Below, piece by piece: positions 1 through 8,180 of a DNA stretch of 28,714 bases. Source of the DNA: an uncultured Eubacteriales bacterium. GTDB lineage: Bacteria > Bacillota > Clostridia > Oscillospirales > Oscillospiraceae. Every line of letters begins with the position of its first letter. Positions within the stretch are counted from its first letter, which is position 1. The notes under the pieces are model-generated. The model was not told where the DNA came from and made no database searches. It saw nothing but the letters and a program-made list of their open reading frames with translations. The stretch lies in assembly GCA_900545925.1 (NCBI GenBank), contig URAZ01000042.1, positions 1 through 28,714 of the forward strand, read 5' to 3'. Made by a program: the position numbers and the translations under genes.

Positions 1-190
1 CCGGCCCTGTGATATCTGCCGGTCTGAACCGGACAATGCCATCTCTGTCAACCGAGCAGAGCGGCTTCTCGTTCCATTTGATGTGAATCATCCCGTCTTC
101 CAGAAGCTTTGCGTCCAGTTCCCTGCGTAGGAGCTTCCGTTCTACCTCTTGCAGGAATTGTTCCTTCTGCGGTGTAAGTTCTTCGTTCAT
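1..190 (-). CDS. Unidentified protein, N-terminal 63 residues only (cut by window edge)
   Basis: The reading frame opens with ATG at 190 and runs off the left edge, giving 63 residues that begin MNEELTPQKEQFLQEVERKL. The start is supported by a GGAGGT ribosome-binding site at 196-201, five bases upstream. The first 35 residues are charged and look helical; the rest contains IKWNEKPLCSVDRDGIVRF, which looks like short beta strands. I do not recognise the family. Its style resembles small accessory proteins of conjugative or integrative elements in Clostridia, but that is an impression rather than a match. The AT-richer leader with stacked hairpins upstream, and the nearby tRNA gene, fit an accessory origin. 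Confidence 0.6.
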   Translation of the reverse strand, partial: MNEELTPQKEQFLQEVERKLLRRELDAKLLEDGMIHIKWNEKPLCSVDRDGIVRFRPADITGP

Positions 191-195
191 TCAAT

Positions 196-345
196 ACCTC
201 CAATCTCAGCGCCCTTTTTGAGCGCAAAAAGGCGCTGGACTTGGTTCGTGAAAACCAACAATCCAGCGCCCATAACTTTGTGAAAGATTTTTCTTCGATT
301 TATCCTGAATCTCGCCGCCGCAGCCCTCTGAAAAAGGGCGCTGTC
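196..345 (-). promoter_or_regulatory. Leader with mutually exclusive hairpins before the unidentified gene
   Basis: On the minus strand, the stretch just before the start codon at 190 contains three sequences that can pair in competing ways. AAAAAGGGCGCTG at 331-343 is a perfect 13-base inverted match to CAGCGCCCTTTTT at 207-219. The latter can also pair with the A/T and GGCGCT stretch at 226-236, which is itself one arm of the hairpin at 231-270. The 207-219 arm ends only five bases from the ribosome-binding site. This is the geometry of an attenuator or a structure masking translation. That the pairings exist is visible; that they regulate is inferred. I recognise no known riboswitch class. 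Confidence 0.4.
226..270 (-). terminator. Intrinsic terminator-like hairpin in leader
   Basis: GGCGCTGGA (231-239) pairs with TCCAGCGCC (262-270), and TTGGTT (241-246) with AACCAA (253-258) inside it. On the minus strand the stem is followed at once by five Ts (226-230), then by the ribosome-binding site of the downstream gene. It therefore sits where an attenuator would. Confidence 0.55.
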
Positions 346-368
346 ACTGAAATTCCACTTGAATATGG

Positions 369-402
369 AAAAACAGAGGTTCAAATCCCGTTTGAACCTC
401 TG
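369..402 (-). terminator. Intrinsic terminator, minus strand
   Basis: A perfect 12-base inverted repeat (374-385 and 391-402, CAGAGGTTCAAA and its complement) has a five-base loop. On the minus strand it is followed by five Ts (369-373). It is the second of three terminator-like hairpins between the tRNA gene and the gene at 190. Confidence 0.6.
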
Positions 403-445
403 CAAGCTGCGATTTCATCTATGGAGTTACCTAAGAATTTTGAGA

Positions 446-512
446 ATAAAAAATTGCCGAACCCATTGAGATGACTGGCTTTTTTGCCATTTCATCTATA
501 GTGTTCGGCAAT
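446..512 (-). terminator. Terminator of the tRNA-Leu gene
   Basis: ATTGCCGAAC (453-462) pairs with GTTCGGCAAT (503-512), with further internal pairing including AGATGA with TCATCT and TGGC with GCCA. On the minus strand the stem runs into six Ts (448-453). It lies two bases beyond the encoded CCA end of the tRNA, so it should end that transcript. Confidence 0.75.
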
Positions 513-514
513 CA

Positions 515-602
515 TGGTGCGCGAGGCGGGACTTGAACCCGCACGTCCGGAGTGGACACTAGAACCTGAATCTAGCGAGTCTGCCAATTCCACCACTCGC
601 GC
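515..602 (-). tRNA. tRNA-Leu, anticodon CAG
   Basis: The 88-base minus-strand sequence has a seven-base acceptor stem (GCGCGAG with CTCGCGC). Its anticodon stem is CTAGA/TCTAG around TTCAGGT, giving anticodon CAG. It has the long variable arm expected of a leucine tRNA, a T-arm GGGTTCAAGTCCC and an encoded CCA end at 515-517. CAG reads CUG leucine codons. A strong promoter lies just upstream and a terminator just downstream, so it looks like a single-gene transcript. Confidence 0.95.
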
Positions 603-628
603 GTTTACAGTCTTCCAACTGCTCGGAT

Positions 629-657
629 ATATTACCACAGATATTCCCGCTTGTCAA
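629..657 (-). promoter_or_regulatory. Promoter of tRNA-Leu
   Basis: On the minus strand, TTGACA (652-657) and TAATAT (629-634) are separated by 17 bases. This is a near-consensus sigma-A promoter ending about 26 bases before the mature tRNA 5' end. Confidence 0.85.
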
Positions 658-885
658 GCAGATGAGACAGAAAAAGTTGCAAAAAACCTACCGGCATTTT
701 TTGACGTGTGCAACCGAATGTGCTGTGCTGGACTGTACATACAGACTGTAATTAGACGGCTGTGCATATACCAGAACATAGGCATCCTATCTATACCGTG
801 GCCGCATTTGGATGGCACAAGTCTGTTTCCAATATGCCTCAGGCAACATTGGCATCCTGTGCGCGTTTATCGCGTACAGCGGGGC
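658..885. other. Intergenic stretch without a recognisable gene
   Basis: This lies between two diverging promoters. An open frame crosses it on the plus strand, but it starts inside the tRNA gene, has no ribosome-binding site and resembles nothing. No strong hairpin or repeat stands out beyond two copies of GGCATCCT. Confidence 0.5.
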
Positions 886-939
886 TTGACAAAAGCGGTC
901 TAATGCGTTAGACTACAGTTAGAGTCTAACGCATTAGAC
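886..939 (+). promoter_or_regulatory. Promoter with two mirror-image repressor operators
   Basis: TTGACA (886-891) and TAGACT (909-914) are separated by 17 bases. Two 16-base dyads overlap this promoter: GTCTAATGCGTTAGAC (898-913) and GTCTAACGCATTAGAC (924-939). Each is a TCTAA-N4-TTAGA dyad and the two are exact reverse complements, 26 bases centre to centre. The first covers the -10 region; the second lies at or just after the expected transcription start. Because the first gene downstream encodes a BlaI-type repressor, these are very probably its autoregulatory operators (inference). Confidence 0.85.
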
Positions 940-954
940 AAGGAGGAACAACCT

Positions 955-1323
955 ATGTCCACCCCAAAAATTTTTGAAAGTGAATACCGGTTCTGCCTGA
1001 TTTTATGGGAGCATGAACCGCTGCCCAGCGCAGAGTTGGCGAAGCTGTGCCGGGAAAGGCTTGGATGGAGCCGGACGACGACGTATACGGTCATCCACCG
1101 ATTGGCCGAGCGCGGCGTCGTGAAAAACGAAAATGGCTTCGTCTCCTCGCTCGTCTCCAAAGACGAGGCACAGGCGGCGGAACTGGACGAACTGGTTGAA
1201 AAGACGTTTGAGGGTTCGCTTCCCGCATTTGTTGCAGCGTTTGCGCGCAAGACAAAGCTTTCGCAGAATGAGGTTGACCAACTGCGCGCCATGATTGATG
1301 GCTATGAGGAGAAGCGGCCATGA
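955..1323 (+). CDS. BlaI/MecI/CopY-family transcriptional repressor
   Basis: A 122-residue protein of the usual family length. Residues 7-70 form the winged-helix DNA-binding domain, with the typical ESEYRFCLILWEHEPLPSAE start and a recognition region around GWSRTTTYTVIHRLAERGVV. The C-terminal third (LDELVEKTFEGSLPAFVAAF) is the dimerisation and cleavage part. In this family the partner protease triggers cleavage of the repressor and so derepression. AGGAGG at 942-947 sets the start. Its last bases overlap the start of the M56 protease gene (ATGA), so the two are translationally coupled. Two operator dyads cover its own promoter. The family is clear; the inducing signal and other targets are unknown. 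Confidence 0.93.
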   Translation: MSTPKIFESEYRFCLILWEHEPLPSAELAKLCRERLGWSRTTTYTVIHRLAERGVVKNENGFVSSLVSKDEAQAAELDELVEKTFEGSLPAFVAAFARKTKLSQNEVDQLRAMIDGYEEKRP

Positions 1324-4187
1324 CCGATGTATTTCTCGGCTTTCTCAACCGCAGCCTGTCTGCGGCAATTCTGATTTTTGCGATTGTACTGATACGGCTG
1401 GTGTTCAAGAAAGCACCGAAGTGGCTGCTATGCGCCCTGTGGGCACTGGCGGCAGTGCGGCTTTTGTGCCCGTTCTCGATTGAAAGCGTCCTGAGCCTCA
1501 TTCCGAGCGCGGAGACTGTGCAGCCCGAGATCGTGTATTCCGCCGCGCCAGCCATCACGAGCGGCATCCCGGCGGTCGACGCCATTGTAAATCCGCCCTT
1601 ACAGGCCGCGTTTACACCTGACCCTGTGCAGAGCGCGAACCCGCTGCAAATTCTGACGTGGCTTGCCGCGTGGGTCTGGCTCGGCGGCTGCGCGGTGCTT
1701 GTCCTGTACGCGGCCATTTCCGCGCTGCGCCTGCGGCTTCGCGTGCGGACGGCGGTGCGGCTGGAGGGGAACGTGTTCCAGTCGGAATTCGTCCCGTCCC
1801 CGTTCATCCTCGGCGTGTTCCGGCCGAGAATTTATCTGCCCTTTGGGCTGGAGCCCGGCGCGCAGGACATGGTTCTGGCGCACGAGCGCGCGCATTTAAA
1901 GCGTGGCGACCAACTCTGGAAGCCGCTGGGCTTCCTACTCCTGACGGCGTACTGGTTCAACCCCGTCTGCTGGCTGGCGTATATCCTGTTCTGCCGCGAT
2001 ATCGAGGCGGCCTGCGATGAAAAGGTCGTGCGCGAACTGGGTGACGACTGCAAGACGGCTTATTCCCGTGCGCTGCTGCAATGCAGCGTCCCGCGCCGGA
2101 TGATCACGGCCTGCCCGCTGGCCTTCGGCGAAACAGGTGTCAAGAGGCGCATTAAGTCTGTTTTAAATTACAAAAAGCCCGCGTTCTGGGTCGTGCTGGC
2201 GGCGGTACTCGTGTCTATCGCCGTGGCCGTGTGCTTCCTGACTGACCCGAAGACAGACACAGAGCAGCCGGAGGAAGACACACCGGCCTCCACCGCCGCA
2301 GACGGCCCCGCAGAGGCAGACAGCACGCTCCCGACAAGCGAGTTCTTTTCCAGCATACAGGACTACGCCGAATATTATATCGCACAGGTCATTTTGCCGG
2401 AGCCAATCGAATATAAGGTGCTGACCGACGGCGGATTTGAGACTGTAACAGATACGGTGCAGGACGCGCAGATGGTGAATCTGGAACAGCTTGCTTCCCT
2501 GTCCGACCTCGACCCGGAGGGAGATTTGCAGCTGTGGAGTTACAAAATTGCGATCGCGCCGGAAAATGCCGACGGGCGTACCTTCATGCTGGGCACCGAT
2601 ACCGGCCTGTCGTATATCGACGGGCAGGAATATCTGGTGGACGGCACCCGCTACCTCGTGACCGTCACCTATCGCAGCGAAACGCAGGACTACCGGCTGC
2701 TCGGCTGGACAAAGGACACGGATGGCACAGCGCTGTCCGTCTATGAGCAGTCCGGGCGCCTGAAAGACTATCTGCGCGACATTTACGCCGCGACGCACGG
2801 CGCGAATAACATTCACGGCTATTTCTATCCAAGCTTCTACAACGGCATGGACGGCTACGGCAGACCCGTTCATATTGACGCGTACTTCTCCACCTTCCCG
2901 GACGAAGCCGGCGGATGGGGTGTATACCTGCCCACGACCGGCTGGGACTATGACGAAAGCGGTCTGGTATCCAGCACACATCTGACAGGCTCAACGCTCA
3001 AAGCGGAACTTCTCGCCGGTACAGACGTTTCCAGCCGCATCGCGGACTATATCGCGCAGGGATTCGATTCCCAGCTGACCAACCGCTATACGGTCTTCAC
3101 GCTGGCCTCCGGTGCAGAAAATGAACTGGTATACCTCTTCGGCGCAGCCGACGGCTGCTATGAGGTGCGCGTGCATTGGACGCTGGGCGAGGACAGGGAA
3201 ACATCCTCTGGCTATAGCCCGTATTTGCAGACCCGCTATGAGGGACAGCTTCTGAAGCAGATGGCGGCCAGCTTCACCCCGCTGGATGATGACGGCACGG
3301 CGCTGGACACGACGCTTCTGGCGCAGGTCGGCGCATACCGGCTGCTCGTGCGGTCTGACGCTGTCCCGTGCCCTGAAGGAAAATCCGACTGTAACCAGCA
3401 CTGGGAAACGTCGCTTGTGTACCGCTCTGCGGGAACCGGCGCGGAAACCGTCGTCGATGGCCCGCGTGAAAACGCTGTCTACTGGTTCTTGAAATCGGAA
3501 TACGAGGACACAGCGGCGTTTCTCGGCATTTCCGAGCAGGACAGCCACACCGGGCTGCTGTCCGCCGGAAACATGGAGGTCTTTTTCCTGTCCGGAACGG
3601 CGAATGTCAATTTCCTGCTGTCGGATGTGTTCCTTTCCGGCCCGAATGAACCGCCTGCGGCAGCAGAGACGAATAAAACCGTTCCCGTCCAGCCGTGCGA
3701 GCTGACGCTGCCCAACGGCGTCTATCTCGGCATGGACTATGAGACGGCGGTGAAAACGGCGCAGAGCTACCGGAACAGCCGCGTCTGGCGCGGCCGGATG
3801 CCGGGCGATAATTTTACCGTTGACGGCGTGAGCTACTATTTTTCGCCTGATTCTGACCGCGTGCTGCGGCTCGATTCTGTGGATATCACGCCGTCGGCGG
3901 ACAGCAGCACATTTTCTCCGGACTTCCTGCGTGGCGCGGCGATCGGCGGCAGTCTGCAAAGCATTCTGGACACGATCCCGGTCGATTCGCAGGTGCAGCT
4001 TCTGACGCTGCCGCAGGAATACTACCGGACACAGGATCTGTATGGCAGCAACGCGGCGGCCTCGTATGCGTTCCTTGGCGCGGGCGACAGCTACCATCTG
4101 AGGTTTTATACAGGAAATTTCAGCGCCTCGCTGCGGTTTGATGACAGCGATACAGTTATTGAGATTTTCCTGAGCGTGAGACATTAA
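1320..4187 (+). CDS. BlaR1/MecR1-type M56 membrane metalloprotease with a large unknown C-terminal sensor
   Basis: A 955-residue protein with the BlaR1 layout: membrane helices near residues 12-29, 34-52 and 112-132, then the zinc-protease motif HERAH (188-192) with downstream EAACDE (229-234), and a fourth helix near 288-309. In the family, a signal at the outer domain activates the protease, which inactivates the BlaI-type repressor. Instead of the penicillin-binding domain of true BlaR1, about 645 residues follow the last helix and should lie outside the cell. They begin with a Thr/Glu/Pro-rich linker (about 310-335); I see no SxxK beta-lactam motif set and recognise no domain. The ligand is unknown. 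A weak CAAAGG/CCTTTG hairpin follows the stop but lacks a T-run. Confidence 0.88.
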   Translation: MTDVFLGFLNRSLSAAILIFAIVLIRLVFKKAPKWLLCALWALAAVRLLCPFSIESVLSLIPSAETVQPEIVYSAAPAITSGIPAVDAIVNPPLQAAFTPDPVQSANPLQILTWLAAWVWLGGCAVLVLYAAISALRLRLRVRTAVRLEGNVFQSEFVPSPFILGVFRPRIYLPFGLEPGAQDMVLAHERAHLKRGDQLWKPLGFLLLTAYWFNPVCWLAYILFCRDIEAACDEKVVRELGDDCKTAYSRALLQCSVPRRMITACPLAFGETGVKRRIKSVLNYKKPAFWVVLAAVLVSIAVAVCFLTDPKTDTEQPEEDTPASTAADGPAEADSTLPTSEFFSSIQDYAEYYIAQVILPEPIEYKVLTDGGFETVTDTVQDAQMVNLEQLASLSDLDPEGDLQLWSYKIAIAPENADGRTFMLGTDTGLSYIDGQEYLVDGTRYLVTVTYRSETQDYRLLGWTKDTDGTALSVYEQSGRLKDYLRDIYAATHGANNIHGYFYPSFYNGMDGYGRPVHIDAYFSTFPDEAGGWGVYLPTTGWDYDESGLVSSTHLTGSTLKAELLAGTDVSSRIADYIAQGFDSQLTNRYTVFTLASGAENELVYLFGAADGCYEVRVHWTLGEDRETSSGYSPYLQTRYEGQLLKQMAASFTPLDDDGTALDTTLLAQVGAYRLLVRSDAVPCPEGKSDCNQHWETSLVYRSAGTGAETVVDGPRENAVYWFLKSEYEDTAAFLGISEQDSHTGLLSAGNMEVFFLSGTANVNFLLSDVFLSGPNEPPAAAETNKTVPVQPCELTLPNGVYLGMDYETAVKTAQSYRNSRVWRGRMPGDNFTVDGVSYYFSPDSDRVLRLDSVDITPSADSSTFSPDFLRGAAIGGSLQSILDTIPVDSQVQLLTLPQEYYRTQDLYGSNAAASYAFLGAGDSYHLRFYTGNFSASLRFDDSDTVIEIFLSVRH

Positions 4188-4218
4188 AAAGCAAAGGCTG
4201 TGCCGCCTTTGATTGCGC

Positions 4219-4267
4219 TTGCATTTCGCGCCTCCTGCGGTATAATAGAGAAAAAAACCGCAGGAGG
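4219..4267 (+). promoter_or_regulatory. Promoter of rpiB, embraced by a 10-base inverted repeat
   Basis: TTGCAT (4219-4224) and a perfect TATAAT (4241-4246) are 16 bases apart. CCTCCTGCGG (4231-4240) is an exact inverted match of CCGCAGGAGG (4258-4267), which contains the ribosome-binding site. The left arm lies upstream of the expected transcription start, so the repeat could act only in DNA, for example as an operator, unless another promoter reads through. Confidence 0.7.
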
Positions 4268-4276
4268 AACACCCCT

Positions 4277-4717
4277 ATGATCGCTCTCGCATGTGACCAC
4301 GGCGCGCTTGATCTCAAGAACGCCATTATGAAGCATCTCGAACAGCGCGGCCTTGCCTATAAGGATTTCGGCTGCTACACCAAGGACAGCTGCGACTATC
4401 CCGACTTCGCAGGCCCGGCGGCGCAGGCTGTCGCCAGCGGCGAATGTGACCGCGGCATTGTCTGCTGCACGACCGGTATCGGCGTGTCCATCACGGCCAA
4501 CAAGGTCAAAGGCATCCGCTGTGCGCTGCTCGACAATCCCATGTCCGCAAGACTGACCCGTGAGCACAACGACACCAACATGATGGCTCTCGGCGCTGCC
4601 GTGACGGGCGAAATGCTGGCCCTTGAGATCGTCGATGTGTGGCTGGACACGGCGTTTTCCGGTGTCGAGCGTCACCAGCGGCGCATTGACAAGATGATGG
4701 CCTACGAACATGACTGA
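4277..4717 (+). CDS. rpiB: Ribose-5-phosphate isomerase B (RpiB/LacAB family)
   Basis: A 146-residue cytoplasmic sugar-phosphate isomerase that interconverts ribose 5-phosphate and ribulose 5-phosphate in the pentose phosphate pathway. Family landmarks are present: the ACDHGALDLK start, DYPDFA (40-45), the active-site strand C64-TTGIG followed by ANKVKGIR, REHNDTN with H97, and the C-terminal RHQRRI-type phosphate-binding segment (ERHQRRID). C64 aligns with the catalytic cysteine of E. coli RpiB; the usual CGTGIG reads CTTGIG here. AGGAGG at 4262-4267 sets the start. The Nudix gene overlaps its end by 8 bases. An allose or other sugar-phosphate isomerase of the same family cannot be excluded. 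Confidence 0.92.
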   Translation: MIALACDHGALDLKNAIMKHLEQRGLAYKDFGCYTKDSCDYPDFAGPAAQAVASGECDRGIVCCTTGIGVSITANKVKGIRCALLDNPMSARLTREHNDTNMMALGAAVTGEMLALEIVDVWLDTAFSGVERHQRRIDKMMAYEHD

Positions 4718-5288
4718 TCTTTCCCGCCTGCGCGCGCAGATTGAGGCGTTTGTGCCTTATAACGAGCAGGAGGAGGCCGACCGGCGGCAGATGCTGGCCG
4801 ACGTGGACGGCTTCTCCGATCTCCTTACGCGTGAAAACGCCACAGCGCATTTCACCGCATCCTGCTGGATCGTGAATCCGGACAGGACGAAGGTGCTCAT
4901 GGCCTATCACAATCTCTATCAGTCCTGGGCCTGGCTCGGTGGCCATGCCGACGGGGAATCAGACCTTCTTTCCGTCGCGCTGCGCGAAGCGAACGAGGAA
5001 TCCGGCGTGCTGGCCGTGCCTGTCTCCCCGGAAATTTTCTCGCTCGAAATCCTGCACGTCGCGCCGCATGTCAAGCGCGGGAAATTCGTCTGCGCACATC
5101 TGCATCTGAACGCGACGTATCTGCTGGAGGCTGATGACAAGGCTCCTCTCCGCTGCAAGCCAGATGAAAACAGCGCTGTGCGCTGGCTCTCGGTGCAGGA
5201 CGTTCTGCCGTCCGTTTCCGAGCCCGCCATGTGCCCAGTCTATCAGAAGCTGATAGAAAAAGCTTCCCGTCAGGTCTGCGCAGTATGA
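4710..5288 (+). CDS. Nudix (MutT-type) hydrolase
   Basis: A 192-residue cytoplasmic enzyme with a Nudix fold in residues ~45-180. The metal-binding Nudix helix reads GGHADGESDLLSVALREA followed by NEESG. The REAxEES part is intact, but the spacing before the first glutamate differs by one from the textbook G-x5-E-x7-REUxEE pattern. I recall this GGHADG version as common in a Firmicutes subfamily. Such enzymes cleave nucleoside diphosphates linked to another group; the substrate cannot be told from sequence. Its start lies inside the end of rpiB, so the two genes are cotranscribed and probably coupled. A strong terminator follows directly. Confidence 0.88.
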   Translation: MTDLSRLRAQIEAFVPYNEQEEADRRQMLADVDGFSDLLTRENATAHFTASCWIVNPDRTKVLMAYHNLYQSWAWLGGHADGESDLLSVALREANEESGVLAVPVSPEIFSLEILHVAPHVKRGKFVCAHLHLNATYLLEADDKAPLRCKPDENSAVRWLSVQDVLPSVSEPAMCPVYQKLIEKASRQVCAV

Positions 5289-5299
5289 AAAAAGCAAGG

Positions 5300-5340
5300 C
5301 TCCCCTGCCTCGTTTTCGGCGCAGGGGAGTTTCTGTTTTT
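5300..5340 (+). terminator. Terminator after the rpiB-Nudix operon
   Basis: CTCCCCTGC (5300-5308) pairs with GCAGGGGAG (5321-5329) and is followed by TTTCTGTTTTT. The opposite strand also has a T-rich stretch after the stem (complement of 5286-5293), so it could serve the converging transporter operon too. Confidence 0.85.
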
Positions 5341-5385
5341 CAAATTTCTATTTTTTTATAAGCGGAATTATCTGTGATACATTGA

Positions 5386-5419
5386 ACGCCCCGGCATGCC
5401 GTGCATGCCGGGGCGTTTT
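5386..5419. terminator. Second terminator hairpin between converging operons
   Basis: A perfect 14-base stem (5386-5399 with 5403-5416, ACGCCCCGGCATGC and complement) with a 3-base loop lies between the Nudix gene and the end of the opp operon. Four Ts follow on the plus strand (5416-5419); the minus strand is less T-rich. It probably acts in both directions. Confidence 0.7.
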
Positions 5420-5433
5420 GCATATAAAGCAGA

Positions 5434-5649
5434 TCAATGGAAGAAGAGAAAGTAGCAGCCAAACGCAATGCCAAGCAGAACCAAAATTGCGACCGGCAGG
5501 ATCACCAGCATGGCAGACAGGATCATCGCAAGCAAGTCCTTCTTGCTGACGGCATCCTTGTCCTCCTCCGTCGGCTTTTTCTGCTCCGCCGCTTCATTCC
5601 GCTCCTTCTGATAGCGCATCGCGCGGTCTACTCTCTTCTGGAACAGCAT
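5434..5649 (-). CDS. Small single-span membrane protein at the end of the opp operon
   Basis: A 71-residue protein with a highly charged N-terminal half (MLFQKRVDRAMRYQKERNEA onward, to about residue 38) followed by one long hydrophobic stretch (about 40-69) that should span the membrane, ending FLFFH. It starts 4 bases after the oppF stop, and its ribosome-binding site AAGGAG lies inside the last oppF codons, so it belongs to the operon. I recognise no family. It could be an accessory or stability subunit of the importer, or just a cotranscribed membrane protein. Confidence 0.75.
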   Translation of the reverse strand: MLFQKRVDRAMRYQKERNEAAEQKKPTEEDKDAVSKKDLLAMILSAMLVILPVAILVLLGIAFGCYFLFFH

Positions 5650-5653
5650 TGGC

Positions 5654-7178
5654 TTACTCCTTCACCTCAAGTTTGTGGTGGCAGGCGACGAAGTGGTTCG
5701 GGCGAACCTCTTCCCACTCCGGAACGACCTGCGTGCAGATCTCCGTGCAGTATTTGCAGCGCGTATGGAACTTGCAGCCCTTCGGCGGATTCACCGGGCT
5801 GGGGATGTCGCCCTCAAGGATCGACAACTCCTTCGCCCCGACGGTATCCGTGGTCGGGATCGCGTTGAGCAGTGCCTCGGTGTACGGATGGATGGGGTGA
5901 TGGAAGATCTCGTCAGCCGCTGCCAACTCGACCATCGTGCCGAGGTACATGACGCCGACGCGGTCGGAGATGTACTTGACGACGGACAGGTCGTGCGTGA
6001 TGAACATGTAGGTCAGATTCTGCTGTTCCTTCAGATCGAGCAGCAGGTTGATGATCTGCGCCTGAATGGACACGTCCAGCGCGGAGACAGCCTCATCGCA
6101 GACGACGAACTTCGGTCTCGTGGCAAGCGCGCGGGCAATGCCGATACGCTGCCGCTGGCCGCCGGAGAACTGGTGCGGGAAGCGGTGCAGGAAGTACGGT
6201 GCAAGGCCGCAGTCGTCCATGATCTTCAGGACCATCTCCTGCATACGGGCGTCCTTTTTCTTGATCATGTTGTGCGCCTGCATGCCTTCGCTGATGATCT
6301 GGCCGACGCTCATGCGCGGGTTCAGCGAGGAATACGGATCCTGGAAAATCAGCTGCATGTCGCGGCGCAGGCGGCGCATCTCGTTATACTCGAGTCTGGC
6401 AAGGTCGATGCCGTCGTCGCGGTAGGCTTCGTATTTCTGGAATTCGGGGTCGTTTGCATACGGGGCGCGCAGCGCCTCAATCTCTTTGCGGCCAGCGTTA
6501 AGCTGCGCGCGCAGAGCAGCAATCTGGTCGTCACACTGCTTCAGCTTTTCCTGTGCTTTTTGCAGCTGGCCGTCCTTGGCAGACTTGCCCGCTTTCTCAG
6601 CAGTTTTCTTCGCATATTCCGCGTCGTCTACGTCTACCTGCAGTTCCTGCCGCTTTTCCTCCATGGAGGACAGATTGTGCGCAATGGCGTAATCCTTGGA
6701 ATAGGCCGCAATCACGGGATCGAGATTATCAACCACGAGGAAGCCGCCGACGATCTTTGTGATATCCAGCAGCGCATCCTCTGCCAGCTTGCGGGCAGCG
6801 TCGAGTTCGCCGTGCTTGGCGTACTGCTCCTTCTCGGAGAGCTTGGCGTATTCTGCTTCAAGCTTGTCGCGCTTCTGCTCCAGCTCGCGGAGCTTGGTGC
6901 GGCGGGACTTGAGGTTTTTGACGGTATCAATGACGTACTTCGGTGCCAGATCGTCCAAAGAACGGCCGTAGTACATGGTGCGGCCATAGGTCTGGTGGTA
7001 CAGCTGGAGGATGGTGCGGCCAAGGGTAGACTTGCCGCAGCCGGACTCGCCGACAAGGCCGAACGTTTCGCCCTCGTAGATATCCAGCGTAATGCCGTCG
7101 TTAGCCTTGACGAAACGGCCGCCCTTCAGGGGGAAATACTGCTTCAGGTTGCTGATGCGAAGCAGAACCTTCTTGTCA

Positions 7179-7189
<11 letters not shown>
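5654..7189 (-). CDS. oppF: Oligopeptide ABC importer ATPase, OppF type, with a large coiled-coil insertion
   Basis: One of two ATPases powering peptide uptake. Normal family motifs are present: Walker A GESGCGKST (47-55), Q-loop LIFQDPYSSLNPRM (Q283), signature FSGGQRQR (341-348), Walker B FVVCDE (361-366), switch H399, and a C-terminal OppD/F domain with conserved cysteines (GCKFHTRCKYCTEIC). At 511 residues it is far longer than the usual 310-340. Walker A and the Q-loop lie 230 residues apart, against 50 in the neighbouring OppD. The extra ~180 residues (about 90-268) form two charged heptad-like helical arms around a hydrophobic GGFLVVDNLDPVIAAY turn. The start overlaps oppD by 11 bases. 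The ATPase call is certain; the insertion's role is unknown. Confidence 0.93.
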
Positions 7190-8168
<979 letters not shown>

Positions 8169-8180
8169 AACAACCCCTCC

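Noticed and set aside
241..474. Plus-strand open frame of 77 codons in the leader region
   Set aside because: It consists mostly of hairpin and terminator sequence serving the minus strand and has no ribosome-binding site.
514..903. Plus-strand open frame of 129 codons
   Set aside because: It begins inside the tRNA-Leu gene, lacks a ribosome-binding site, covers the tRNA promoter and resembles no protein.
1091..1807. Minus-strand frame across the repressor/protease junction
   Set aside because: It is antisense to two well-supported, coupled genes and shows no family features.
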